Shown: positions 1-7,021, numbered from the stretch's first letter. The stretch is DNA of 19,068 bases from Candidatus Bathyarchaeota archaeon (GCA_004376975.1 SOJA01000133.1:1-19068), one strand, 5' to 3'. Made by a program: numbers and translations. The notes: a model not told the origin generated them from the sequence alone.

Positions 1-18
1 AAAACCTTTTTTTCGAAG

Positions 19-357
19 TCAGAATTGAGGCATACTTTTCAATCTGGAGTATCTTCTAATAAGAATACGATAAAGCCCATTCTTCAACTTCTCTCCTACC
101 GGAGACAAATCTCTAAACGTCCTAATATGCTCAGCTAAGTCCTTATCCTCCAAAACTTCTGCTACCCACTTCTCAAAGTCCCCACGATAAAAATGAAACT
201 CTAACGACTTCACATTTACTTCACCTACTTTATCCATAAACTCCTTCAACGAAGCTGCACTTTCACCTGTATAATTTCCAATGGAAGTGAAGAAATAAAA
301 TGCTTTTTCTCTTGCAAGGGGCCTGAGAACTCTTGATCTCATTTTCTCATTCACCAT
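19..357 (-). CDS. DUF5752 family protein
   Basis: A 112-residue soluble protein. The stretch EKAFYFFTSIGNYTG near residue 17 and the segment around residues 50-66 (LEFHFYRGDFEKW) match my memory of DUF5752, a short family of unknown function seen in archaea and some bacteria. No membrane segment, signal peptide or metal motif is visible. The gene lies only 10 bases after the Lrp/AsnC gene on the same strand, so the two are probably co-transcribed. The start is an ATG at 357. No function can be assigned. The family call is moderately sure, and complete length is supported by the stop at 19-21. Confidence 0.72.
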   Translation of the reverse strand: MVNEKMRSRVLRPLAREKAFYFFTSIGNYTGESAASLKEFMDKVGEVNVKSLEFHFYRGDFEKWVAEVLEDKDLAEHIRTFRDLSPVGEKLKNGLYRILIRRYSRLKSMPQF

Positions 358-367
358 TTGTTTCCTT

Positions 368-889
368 CTATTTAGTATGTCTTTCTTTTATAAATGTTAA
401 CTTCTCAGGGTTATTGGTGATTGAAAGTTGTGTTTCCTTAAACTTCTTTGTAATCATCGACGTGCGAATCCTTAAAACCCCAGGCAATGGAGCAACTGAA
501 CTGGCAATGAATTCATGTAAGCTTTCTTGATTTTCTGCAACAACTTTTGCTATGATTAAAAGCTCTTCGGAAAGGGACGTATAAACTTCTAGCATTTGCG
601 GTGCCTCACATAGTTTTTCCGCAACCCTCTCACTTTCCTTAGGATCTGTAAAAACAGTCATTATAGCTGTGATATTTTTAGCTCCAGCCTTTTCAAAATC
701 TATTACAGCAGTGTATTTCTCAATGATCCCATGTCGCTCCATTCTTTTCATTCTGTCATAAACCGTCGAGTGAGCTATTCCCAACCGTTCACCTATGGCC
801 GTATATGTCTGCCTAGCATCCTCTTGCAAAGCCTCCAAAATTCTCAAATCTATAGCATCCAAGGAAACAACGTTATTTTTAAATTTCAA
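368..889 (-). CDS. Lrp/AsnC family transcriptional regulator
   Basis: A 173-residue DNA-binding regulator. Residues about 10-60 form the AsnC-type winged helix (LDAIDLRILEALQEDAR, then IGERLGIAHSTVYDRMKRME). Residues about 70-150 form the ligand-sensing RAM domain, followed by a roughly 20-residue basic tail. Family members usually form dimers to octamers and respond to an amino acid or other small effector, but the effector cannot be read here. The start is a TTG at 889 preceded by AAGGTGA at 893-899, a good ribosome binding site with short spacing. It is the first gene of a pair with the DUF5752 gene, so that gene is a plausible target. A weak AT-rich promoter candidate lies near 930-940. 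Confidence 0.9.
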   Translation of the reverse strand: MKFKNNVVSLDAIDLRILEALQEDARQTYTAIGERLGIAHSTVYDRMKRMERHGIIEKYTAVIDFEKAGAKNITAIMTVFTDPKESERVAEKLCEAPQMLEVYTSLSEELLIIAKVVAENQESLHEFIASSVAPLPGVLRIRTSMITKKFKETQLSITNNPEKLTFIKERHTK

Positions 890-1166
890 AGTTCACCTTC
901 TGCCTTTCACAAACCTATGTGCCTTTGTACTAATTATTTTTGCTGCCAGGAAACCATAGATGCTCCTGGCTTCATGAATCAATTTTCACCCAGAGAGCTG
1001 TTCCGTAAAAATGTTCGAAAAAATAAGATGCAACGACAAATTTCCAAGCTTAATACTCTCTTCCCTACATTTTTTCGGATAAACCGACAAATAAGTTTAA
1101 ATTTACGGCTTGCATTATAGAATATAGTTCTAGAAGATACTATCAGTAGAGGCATGTGATCAAAAG
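890..1166. promoter_or_regulatory. Divergent intergenic region, Lrp gene / 1167 gene
   Basis: This 277-base gap separates two divergently transcribed genes and should hold both promoters. Toward the left, the minus strand reads AAAATAATTA at 931-940, about 20-30 bases upstream of a reasonable start point for the Lrp gene. Toward the right, the plus strand has TTTAAATTTA near 1096-1105 and several AT-rich stretches up to 1130. None is a perfect archaeal TATA box, so the exact promoter positions are uncertain. No RNA gene is seen. Confidence 0.35.
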
Positions 1167-1655
1167 ATGAAGACTCCTAAGATTCGGGAAATCGTTGAAC
1201 AATTTAAGAATTTATGCAAGTATCATAGTTGGAAAACCTCTGAAAAAGACGATTGGATTGAAACCGACAATGGATATCACAACTTTGTATGGGCAAAAAG
1301 TGTTCATCCTTCATCCTTCAAAAGCATAACCACAAACAGAAAATGCGTTGTTCGAGAGGGCTTATCTTACCGTGTTGTCAAAGCATCTTACATTGCATGG
1401 CTGCTCTCGGAAACACCACCAAAAACATTGGCTAAAACAATTTCTGAGAACCCCGACTTTTCCAAGAGAATAGCTCTCTACAACCTAAGCCCGATATCAA
1501 AAGGAAAAAACCTAGGCTTTAAACTTAACAATACAGATAGCCCTGTTTTCCAAGAGTTTGAAAAATTCCTCAAGAACGATCTAAAGGTCAAACTTCAACC
1601 AATTTTCAGCCCAGAAATTGATTCTGAAAAACAAGAAATCACAACACTCGCCTAA
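1167..1655 (+). CDS. Hypothetical protein, 162 aa
   Basis: An unrecognised soluble protein of 162 residues. It is basic and rich in aromatic residues in its first half (several Trp, and WIETDNGYHNFVWAK near residues 30-45), and has no Cys motif, signal peptide or membrane helix. Even amino-acid composition throughout, the ATG start and its position downstream of an intergenic region support a real gene. It is followed after 66 bases by a second same-strand gene and may be co-transcribed with it. No family could be named. It may be a lineage-specific archaeal protein. Confidence 0.7.
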   Translation: MKTPKIREIVEQFKNLCKYHSWKTSEKDDWIETDNGYHNFVWAKSVHPSSFKSITTNRKCVVREGLSYRVVKASYIAWLLSETPPKTLAKTISENPDFSKRIALYNLSPISKGKNLGFKLNNTDSPVFQEFEKFLKNDLKVKLQPIFSPEIDSEKQEITTLA

Positions 1656-1721
1656 CAACAACTAAAATTTTAGGTTTACGCGTCAAAGACTTGATAAGGA
1701 AAGAACCTCTAAAATAAGACT

Positions 1722-2312
1722 GTGAAGACCATGTCTTTAGACGCAGAAAAAATAAAGAAACTCGTAGCATTCAAGAAAAAACTTGAAAAAAGAGTTGAAG
1801 AACTAGAATCTGAACTCGACGAACAAACCCTAATGCTTGAAACCGTAAATTCAATACTGTTGGAAAAAGGATTCAAACGTGCCGAAATCACAAAGACCCC
1901 AGCCGCAACAGAAGTTTCAGCAGTGAAAAAAGAGGAGATGGTTCAACCTCTCCTACAATACGAAGATGCAAACCAGCTGAAAACTGTCACAGGCGAACCC
2001 CTAGCAAACATGCACATAAACCACGATTCGCTGCACGTCATCATGGCTGAAGACAAACACTTCAACATCAACACGCCCCCATTCACACAATTCCTCATAG
2101 AAAGGGTGCTGGCAAAAATGCAGGAAAAAGACAGTGAACTAGCCAGAAACGGACAGTTAACACCCGACAAAATCTTCTCCTACAACATTCTCCAAGAAAA
2201 CGATAAAATCCATGAGCTAGTGATCAAGAATTTTGACACTAACCGTCTAAGAGAACTCAAATCAAGCATACGCTGGACCCTGGAAAAGATGTATGAAAAA
2301 ACGAAGGATTAA
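1722..2312 (+). CDS. Coiled-coil protein of unknown function
   Basis: A 196-residue protein in two parts. Residues about 5-55 are strongly charged with heptad-like Leu/Val spacing (KKLEKRVEELESELDEQ), a probable coiled coil. Residues about 75-190 form a globular-looking domain with a conserved-looking core (INTPPFTQFLIERVLAKM) and a helical C-terminal end. The first possible start is GTG at 1722; an in-frame ATG at 1731 is equally possible and removes three residues. Neither has a clear ribosome binding site. The layout, with a coiled coil ahead of a small domain, suggests dimerisation or a scaffold role, but no function is recognised. It converges on the DUF2148 gene with a gap of only 15 bases. 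Confidence 0.75.
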   Translation: MKTMSLDAEKIKKLVAFKKKLEKRVEELESELDEQTLMLETVNSILLEKGFKRAEITKTPAATEVSAVKKEEMVQPLLQYEDANQLKTVTGEPLANMHINHDSLHVIMAEDKHFNINTPPFTQFLIERVLAKMQEKDSELARNGQLTPDKIFSYNILQENDKIHELVIKNFDTNRLRELKSSIRWTLEKMYEKTKD

Positions 2313-2316
2313 CCCT

Positions 2317-2323
2317 AAAAAAA
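2317..2323 (-). terminator. Oligo-T terminator after the DUF2148 gene
   Basis: Seven A on the plus strand give TTTTTTT on the minus strand, four bases past the DUF2148 stop codon. Short T-runs are the usual archaeal intrinsic termination signal, so this probably ends the nadA-to-DUF2148 transcript. Confidence 0.5.
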
Positions 2324-2327
2324 GAAC

Positions 2328-2900
2328 TCACTTGGAACGGTCAAAATAAATACTTTTACCCTTTACTGAAACTGGAATCCCCATAACAACCGACGCCTCA
2401 GACAACAAACTCAACTTCAAAGCAGCTGTGCCAACACGATACATTATGCGACTATCAACGTTCAACACACTTGCAGTTTTCACAGCTGAACCTAAGGCTA
2501 TACCCAGATCTAAAGCCTTAAAAAGACACGTTGGACCAAGAAAATCTTCGCCAAATCCTTTCTGAGCTTCATCAAATTCTATGCAGTTCATGTAGCCACA
2601 CGCTCCACAGTTCAGTCCAAAACTTTTGTTTCCCCGCACTCCAATCAAAACCACCGCCTCTGAACCTCTAACATTTCCCGCATCACGCCTGAAACCCTCA
2701 ATTCCTCGCTCTTCAGCTATCTCTTCCATTTTATCAGCTATGGCATCTTTCTTCTCACCGAAAACAATCAGGGTCAAAATATCATCTACGCCTCCTGACT
2801 TAGGAGCAGTCCGCGCAGCAACTAACATGAGTTTAGCTACTTCCAAAATCGCCTCACTTTCTGCATTTCCACTCTCAATTATTGAACCCAACTTAACCAC
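2328..2900 (-). CDS. DUF2148 (ferredoxin-domain) protein
   Basis: A 190-residue cytoplasmic protein of the DUF2148 family, often annotated as a ferredoxin domain-containing protein. Four cysteines in the expected pattern, C98, C101, C106 (NCGACGYMNC) and C125 (GPTC), are likely to bind a 4Fe-4S cluster or metal. The N-terminal half resembles the part of the family annotated as nitroreductase-like (VAARTAPKSGGVDD near residues 27-40). The biochemical reaction is unknown. The only in-frame start near the observed N-terminus is GTG at 2900. It is the last gene of a minus-strand run with nadA and thioredoxin, which suggests a redox or Fe-S context. The family assignment is solid and the function is open. 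Confidence 0.85.
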   Translation of the reverse strand: MVKLGSIIESGNAESEAILEVAKLMLVAARTAPKSGGVDDILTLIVFGEKKDAIADKMEEIAEERGIEGFRRDAGNVRGSEAVVLIGVRGNKSFGLNCGACGYMNCIEFDEAQKGFGEDFLGPTCLFKALDLGIALGSAVKTASVLNVDSRIMYRVGTAALKLSLLSEASVVMGIPVSVKGKSIYFDRSK

Positions 2901-2950
2901 TCATCAAACCCTAGAGCAACCATAAAAAAGTCCAGTCTATTCCATAAGCC

Positions 2951-3088
2951 CTAAGCCACTGTTCTGAAAGCCGTCTGCAGCATCTCAACTATTTCATCCA
3001 GCTGGCCTCGATATATGCCTACAGCTAAACAGGACAAGCCTAAAAGCAGCAGAAGCGCACCTATTATTCTGCGTTCCTGAATATCCAT
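2951..3088 (-). CDS. Small single-pass membrane protein
   Basis: A very short gene running left from an ATG at 3088, five bases after the thioredoxin stop. A GGAG ribosome binding site sits about 8 bases ahead of it, inside the end of the thioredoxin gene. The product starts MDIQERRIIGALLLLLGLSC and forms one hydrophobic helix (residues about 8-25), followed by YRGQ and an amphipathic tail. The left end is uncertain from my reading of bases 2995-3001. If the frame is continuous the protein has about 45 residues and ends near 2951; otherwise it stops near 2990 after 32 residues. Tight spacing and the ribosome binding site favour a real gene. Function is unknown; it may be a membrane anchor or small partner of a neighbour. 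Confidence 0.5.
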   Translation of the reverse strand: MDIQERRIIGALLLLLGLSCLAVGIYRGQLDEIVEMLQTAFRTVA

Positions 3089-3093
3089 AGTTT

Positions 3094-3528
3094 TTACTCC
3101 AAATGCTTTCTCAACAGTGTTTCAATATGGTCTTTAGGGACAACCCCGACGATTCTGTCCACTTCTTTCCCACTCTTAATTATCAGCAGCGTTGGGATAC
3201 TGAAGATTTGGAAACGTTCTGCAGTTTTAGGATTCTCATCAACATTAAGTTTTCCAACAAAGGCTTTTCCAGCATATTCCATCGCCAACTCTTCAATTAT
3301 CGGAGCTACGACTAGGCATGGACCACACCATGACGCCCAACAATCAATTAAAGCTAACGTGTGTTTGTGGATATTTTCATTGAAATTCAAATCAGTCACG
3401 TGAACTGGTTTTGTGCTCATTTCCTGCTTTTTCTCCTTCAGTCTCATAAGTTCCTTTAACTTCTTTTCCTTTATACGCCTCAATTCTTCATCTTCCTCAA
3501 ATATAAATTGTTTGTGTTCACCACTCAT
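3094..3528 (-). CDS. Thioredoxin with charged N-terminal extension
   Basis: A 144-residue thiol-disulfide oxidoreductase. The thioredoxin fold spans residues about 40-144 with the canonical active site WCGPC (C68, C71), the cis-proline loop SIPTL (P112), and the usual D at the end of the strand before the active site (ALIDCWASWCGP). The first 37 residues are an extra acidic then basic helix (DEELRRIKEKKLKELM) not found in standard thioredoxins. It recalls the N-terminus of archaeal PDCD5-like DNA-binding proteins. An internal ATG at residue 37 could give a standard-size form. Neighbours are nadA and Fe-S-type proteins, so it may keep their cysteines reduced; that is inference. Confidence 0.93.
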   Translation of the reverse strand: MSGEHKQFIFEEDEELRRIKEKKLKELMRLKEKKQEMSTKPVHVTDLNFNENIHKHTLALIDCWASWCGPCLVVAPIIEELAMEYAGKAFVGKLNVDENPKTAERFQIFSIPTLLIIKSGKEVDRIVGVVPKDHIETLLRKHLE

Positions 3529-3554
3529 TTCCTAATCTACCTCACTAACGCTCT

Positions 3555-3704
3555 TCAAATAATGCAATTATCAAGTAAACAGCCTAGAATCTGCAGTACC
3601 AAGTTTGCTCGAATGAATAGAGACTGAATACTACAAGGTTCAAAGTCTTTCACAAGCTTCTGACGAATCCGAAATTCTTCTTTCGTCAACTCTTCTTCGA
3701 ACAT
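3555..3704 (-). CDS. Small ORF between nadA and thioredoxin, 49 aa
   Basis: A 49-codon frame beginning with ATG at 3704, eight bases after the nadA stop, and ending at 3555, 26 bases before the thioredoxin start. The product begins MFEEELTKEEFRIRQKLVKD, a charged helix, and continues with a more hydrophobic helix containing three Cys (C24, C42, C47). It fits neatly into the operon gap, which supports a real gene, but no family is recognised and the second half could be random translation. It may be a small partner of NadA or the thioredoxin, or simply a leader region. Confidence 0.5.
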   Translation of the reverse strand: MFEEELTKEEFRIRQKLVKDFEPCSIQSLFIRANLVLQILGCLLDNCII

Positions 3705-3712
3705 ATCCCATC

Positions 3713-4627
3713 TCACTTAGTTTCTAACTCGAACATTTTTTCCAGCGCTTTGCGAGCTTTTTTCGCTACGGGCTCAGGAACGGTAACCACATATTTTTCC
3801 TCTTTCAAGGATGCATAAATCCTTTCAAGAGTGTTTAGCTTCATGTTTGGACAAACAGCATCCTCATAGGCCAAGATGAACTGTTTTCCAGGGTTCTCCT
3901 TTTTTAAGCGATGAATAATTCCCTCCTCAGTGGCAACAATGAAAGTTTTTGCATTACTCTTTCTTACATACCTACACATCTGCGAGGTGCTTCCAATAAA
4001 ATCGGCTATGTTCTGCATCTCAACTGTGCATTCAGGATGAACTATAACAACGGCGTCTGGATACTTCATTTTAAGTACTTGCACATCTTCAGGCTGGAAA
4101 AGCAGATGAGTAGGACAGAAACCTCTCTCGGGAATCGGAATAATTGTTTTCCCTGTCTCCCTGCGAACATACTCAGCCAAGTTGTGGTCTGGTCCGAAAA
4201 GCACTGTTTCAGCATTCACGGAATTCACAACTTCTACAGCATTTGCCGAAGTACAACATATGTCACAGTAGGCTTTGGTTGAAGCCAAAGTGTTCACATA
4301 CAAAACCACAGGCACAAGTGGGTAAAGCACCTTCCACCTTTTAATTTCGTTGACAGTAAGCATCTGAGCCATGGGACAACGAGCGCCAGGCGTAGGCAAC
4401 AAAACCTTTTTTTCCGGGTTCAAAACAGCTGCAGATTCCGCCATAAAATCCACGGCTGAAAACACTATAATCTTCGCATTTTCTTCTTCCATGGCTCTCC
4501 TGCTCAACCCTATGCTATCCCCAACATAGTCTGCAATGTCTTGAATCTCTGGCCGCTGATAATTATGAGCCAAAATAATTGCATTCTTCTCTTTTCTCAG
4601 CCTGTTTATTTTGTCGATAAGCGTCAT
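3713..4627 (-). CDS. nadA: Quinolinate synthase NadA
   Basis: A full-length 304-residue quinolinate synthase, the 4Fe-4S enzyme that condenses iminoaspartate with dihydroxyacetone phosphate to give quinolinate for de novo NAD synthesis in the cytoplasm. Family signatures are present: AIILAHNYQRPEIQDIADYV at residues 17-36, the cluster cysteines C84 (ARCPMAQM), C171 (GFCPTH) and C259 (AVCPNMKLNTLE), plus CDICCTSANAVEVV near 121 and HPECTVEMQ near 197. The length matches archaeal orthologues. The partners nadB or aspartate dehydrogenase and nadC are not in the window. It is probably the first gene of a minus-strand operon, with an upstream TATA-like box at 4677-4684. Confidence 0.97.
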   Translation of the reverse strand: MTLIDKINRLRKEKNAIILAHNYQRPEIQDIADYVGDSIGLSRRAMEEENAKIIVFSAVDFMAESAAVLNPEKKVLLPTPGARCPMAQMLTVNEIKRWKVLYPLVPVVLYVNTLASTKAYCDICCTSANAVEVVNSVNAETVLFGPDHNLAEYVRRETGKTIIPIPERGFCPTHLLFQPEDVQVLKMKYPDAVVIVHPECTVEMQNIADFIGSTSQMCRYVRKSNAKTFIVATEEGIIHRLKKENPGKQFILAYEDAVCPNMKLNTLERIYASLKEEKYVVTVPEPVAKKARKALEKMFELETK

Positions 4628-4676
4628 CCTTTTCGCCTTAAGACATTTAATTGTGAAAGCTTCTAGTCACGCAGAC

Positions 4677-4684
4677 AAATATAT
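4677..4684 (-). promoter_or_regulatory. Candidate TATA box for the nadA operon
   Basis: The minus strand reads AGGCATATATTTGTC across this site. It would place transcription start near 4652-4655, leaving a leader of about 25 bases before the nadA ATG. The A-rich bases just upstream could act as a BRE. This is pattern-based only. Confidence 0.5.
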
Positions 4685-5331
4685 GCCTTTACCTAAGCAA
4701 AGCATTTTCACTATTCTGATTTTTCAAAGGTAGAAGCCGTAATGCTAGAAAAATTCCATGTACCATATTATTAAATGCACCCGCTTTCACGTGTGCTCTT
4801 TCAAGTTAACTGGAGGTTCTACACATCAGTAATCTTGCTTTTTGTTGAACCTGCAGGCAAAGACTCATGTCGTATTGAATAACATGTGTTTCCTCATCTT
4901 ACGTAACCATTCTTTCACATTTGAACACTAATTCCACTTGGTTCTTTATGTATGGTAAGTGTAAGAAAAACATCTGTGAAAAAAATGGCTTTGAGCTGTT
5001 AGCTAATGACAGCAATTGTTAGAGCGGTTTAAGCATTTGAATGAAGCAAAGAAACAGACGGAAAGCTAACAGCGCTCAATTCTTAACTCGACCTATATTG
5101 ATCAAGAAGTTCCACATGAAGAGGTAAGCCATCATGTTTTCAGCTTCTGAATGTTTCTTCATCCTGTATGGACCAGTTCTTGGATTTGTTCTCATGAATC
5201 ATCACAGCATTTCCGATATCTGGAGTCTTAATAAACCTTTCTCCCACATTGTTCAACTAAACTACAACACACCTACACGACTTGAGAAATACAAACAGCA
5301 AAACTCATCGATTCATCTAGAAAGAAAAAAC

Positions 5332-5347
5332 AAAGCGTCCACGCTTT
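5332..5347. repeat. Inverted repeat AAAGCG-TCCA-CGCTTT
   Basis: A perfect 6-bp inverted repeat with a 4-base loop inside the gene-poor region. It could form an RNA hairpin or be a protein-binding site. There is no adjacent gene to explain it. Confidence 0.45.
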
Positions 5348-5558
5348 CTACATTATGAATGCAATCCAAATTCATAACTTGCAAATGGTAACACTTCACA
5401 TTCTACGTACACCCGATAACCACATGACCCAAACTCGATTCAGCTGAGATAATTCATAAACATTCAATTGACTGTGTGTTGAAAACTACAGAGGCAAGAT
5501 GAGAAATTACAGAGTTTCAGCCACGTTCGCGAGTCTACTATTTGAAATGGACATTTAA

Positions 5559-5575
5559 AGTTTCCATAGGAAACT
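5559..5575. repeat. Inverted repeat AGTTTCC-ATA-GGAAACT
   Basis: A perfect 7-bp inverted repeat with a 3-base loop, 43 bases past the stop of the minus-strand membrane protein gene. On the minus strand it is followed by TTTAAAT. It may be the 3' hairpin or terminator of that gene, although archaea usually rely on T-runs alone. Confidence 0.45.
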
Positions 5576-5617
5576 GAATGTTCGTTGTTCAAAGCTCCGT
5601 TTTCCCTATTTGGTTTT

Positions 5618-5950
5618 TCACTTTTTCACAATATCTTCTGTTTGTGAAACTACTTTTTTTATTCCTAAGTGAACTGTTAATGCTGCAAAAATGACTATTC
5701 CAGTTACTAGGAAGAAAACAGCAAATGCCACAAGCTGTTTACTCAAGTTATCATCAAGTATTTGAACGGAAAGAAAGGTTAGATAAAGAGAAAGGGAAAC
5801 ACAAACCACTATGAAAATAAGGGTGACAGATTCAACTTTCCAACGGATAACATCCTTTTCTATCAAAGCCAGACCAAACCTTACTCTGCTTCCAATTCGA
5901 AGAAGCTTATGGAAAAAGCTTATGAACCAACAATTCTTATTCCAAATCAA
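5618..5950 (-). CDS. Small two-helix membrane protein
   Basis: A 110-residue protein with two clear hydrophobic helices at about residues 42-62 (VTLIFIVVCVSLSLYLTFLS) and 73-95 (VAFAVFFLVTGIVIFAALTV). They are joined by a short acidic loop (DDNLSK), and the basic tail runs to KK. The N-terminal about 35 residues are basic and aromatic and may form an amphipathic region. With few charges in the helices and a positive N-terminus it should sit in the cytoplasmic membrane. No family was recognised. It stands alone, between the long gene-poor region and the two-component locus, and is divergent from the latter. Confidence 0.65.
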   Translation of the reverse strand: MIWNKNCWFISFFHKLLRIGSRVRFGLALIEKDVIRWKVESVTLIFIVVCVSLSLYLTFLSVQILDDNLSKQLVAFAVFFLVTGIVIFAALTVHLGIKKVVSQTEDIVKK

Positions 5951-6205
5951 TTACCAAGCATGATTTCCAAATTAAGAATGAATTATATGCTTAAGATACA
6001 GAACAACAATTTCAAGGCACGGTGCCATAGCCATCAGAGCACGTCTGAGCAAGTCTTACTCTGTGATCAGAAGAAACAAGTTTGTGGGCGCGCTGCGACC
6101 CCCTCTATTCCAGCCTAATACAACACACACTCTAATGCGAATTTAAGGTAGAAATCACCGTAACCAAGAATTAACTTTAAAAATCCATAGGAAGTTATAG
6201 AGTCC
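5951..6205. promoter_or_regulatory. Divergent intergenic region before the two-component locus
   Basis: Gap between the minus-strand membrane protein and the plus-strand NitrOD5-like gene. It carries an 11-bp palindrome GGCAC-G-GTGCC at 6016-6026 and a patch at about 6016-6110 that is more GC-rich than the surroundings. An AT-rich element ACTTTAAAAATCC near 6174-6186 could be a TATA box for the plus-strand genes, with a transcription start near 6205. No coding frame or known RNA was identified here. Confidence 0.35.
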
Positions 6206-6226
6206 TAAAGGTATCTCTTACCTTTA
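6206..6226. repeat. Perfect 8-bp inverted repeat upstream of the 6248 gene
   Basis: TAAAGGTA and TACCTTTA flank a 5-base spacer, ending 21 bases before the TTG start and just ahead of the GGAG ribosome binding site. It could be an operator for a dimeric regulator or a hairpin at the 5' end of the mRNA. The right arm merges with TTTATAAG, itself TATA-like. Confidence 0.6.
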
Positions 6227-6247
6227 TAAGACTGGAGAAGCTGAAAG

Positions 6248-6580
6248 TTGGCAAAGAATGGCTTCGAAAAACTTCTGATTGAAGCGGTAGATGAGGCTCT
6301 AGCCTCTCTTGGAGACTCTGCTAGGCAATCAATCTACTTTCACCTTGAAAAAAAATTCAAAATAGAAAGAACTGAAATCCCTCAACACATTGAAGATTTC
6401 GCAGAGGGGCTTGAGAAAATCTTTGGGGCAGGAGCCCAATTTCTCGAGATTCTGATAATGAAACAACTCTATGAAAAAACCGGGCGGCCTCTTCAATGGA
6501 ACAAAAATAAAGAGCTCATATTTGTCGAGTATGTTGCAGCTGCAAAATGTAGCTTTCTGAAGAAGAGAAGGAAACGTTAA
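6248..6580 (+). CDS. NitrOD5-like small protein, copy 1
   Basis: A 110-residue soluble, helical protein with the core LLIEAVDEALASLGDSARQS followed by YFHLEKKFKI, EIPQHIEDFAEGLEKIFGAG and KQLYEKTG. The pattern matches my memory of the NitrOD5 domain, an output domain described from archaeal (thaumarchaeal) two-component systems and often found alone in Bathyarchaeia. It is closely related to the next gene, roughly half of aligned core residues being the same by eye. The start is TTG at 6248, chosen because GGAG lies 10 bases upstream and no in-frame ATG exists nearby. The C-terminal 25 residues are basic. Its place upstream of a kinase and receiver suggests a signalling role. Confidence 0.75.
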   Translation: MAKNGFEKLLIEAVDEALASLGDSARQSIYFHLEKKFKIERTEIPQHIEDFAEGLEKIFGAGAQFLEILIMKQLYEKTGRPLQWNKNKELIFVEYVAAAKCSFLKKRRKR

Positions 6581-6697
6581 GAACCATCCTCAAAATAGGT
6601 TTTCAGAAATACATATCCACAGTTCACAAAGGATTTATCAAAGCTCCATTAAATTTCATTTCCAAGACTCCTACCATTAAACCCTCGGGGAATTTGC

Positions 6698-7021
6698 TTG
6701 CCTCAAAATAACCTTAGAAAAATCCTTTTAGAAGCCGTTGAAGAAGGCTTATCTTCCCTAGGGGATTCGCCAAAGCAAGCTATTTTGTTTCATCTTGAAA
6801 CTTCCTTTGAAATAAGGAAAGATAACATTCCAGCAAACTTGACAGAATTTGCAAAAGCGTTGGGAAAGATTTTCGGGCCTGGAGCATGTTACCTTGAGAA
6901 GCTCATTGCAAAGCGACTTTACGAAAAGTTGGGGCTGGAATTCGAAGAAGTGGAAAGCTGGAACTTCTTGGCATACGTGAATAACGCAAAGGAACGTTTG
7001 TTACTGAAGAGGGATGCATAA
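6698..7021 (+). CDS. NitrOD5-like small protein, copy 2
   Basis: A 107-residue paralogue of the preceding gene. It shares EAV(D/E)E, SLGDS, the FHLE block, IPxxxxxFAxxLxKIFGxGA and the (K/R)LYEK motif, and diverges in its C-terminal tail. It also begins with TTG (6698); a CGGGG run at 6687-6691 is the only possible ribosome binding site. Its stop codon directly abuts the ATG of the histidine kinase with no gap, so the two are almost certainly translated from one message. It may be the effector, adaptor or inhibitor of the kinase and receiver that follow. The family name is moderately sure and the role is inference. Confidence 0.78.
   Translation: MPQNNLRKILLEAVEEGLSSLGDSPKQAILFHLETSFEIRKDNIPANLTEFAKALGKIFGPGACYLEKLIAKRLYEKLGLEFEEVESWNFLAYVNNAKERLLLKRDA

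Larger units (their letters stand above)
4685..5617. other. Long region without a recognisable gene
   Basis: About 930 bases between the nadA promoter and the membrane protein gene. Frames here are short and the longest (5134-5358) does not read like a protein. No tRNA, rRNA or CRISPR pattern was seen. Two perfect short inverted repeats lie at 5332-5347 and 5559-5575. The region may be decayed sequence, a long regulatory region or host to an untested non-coding RNA. In an otherwise compact window it stands out. Confidence 0.5.

Noticed and set aside
5041..5127. 28-codon basic frame beginning MKQRNRRK
   Set aside because: Too short, no ribosome binding site or promoter, and isolated in the gene-poor region.
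5134..5358. 74-codon frame in the gene-poor region
   Set aside because: Composition is unlike protein (many His, Ser and Asn with no pattern), no ribosome binding site, and no similarity to a family I know.
6016..6120. Possible 5S rRNA-like start (GTGCCATAGCC)
   Set aside because: Only the first few bases resemble 5S rRNA. The terminal helix cannot pair and the conserved loop sequences are missing.
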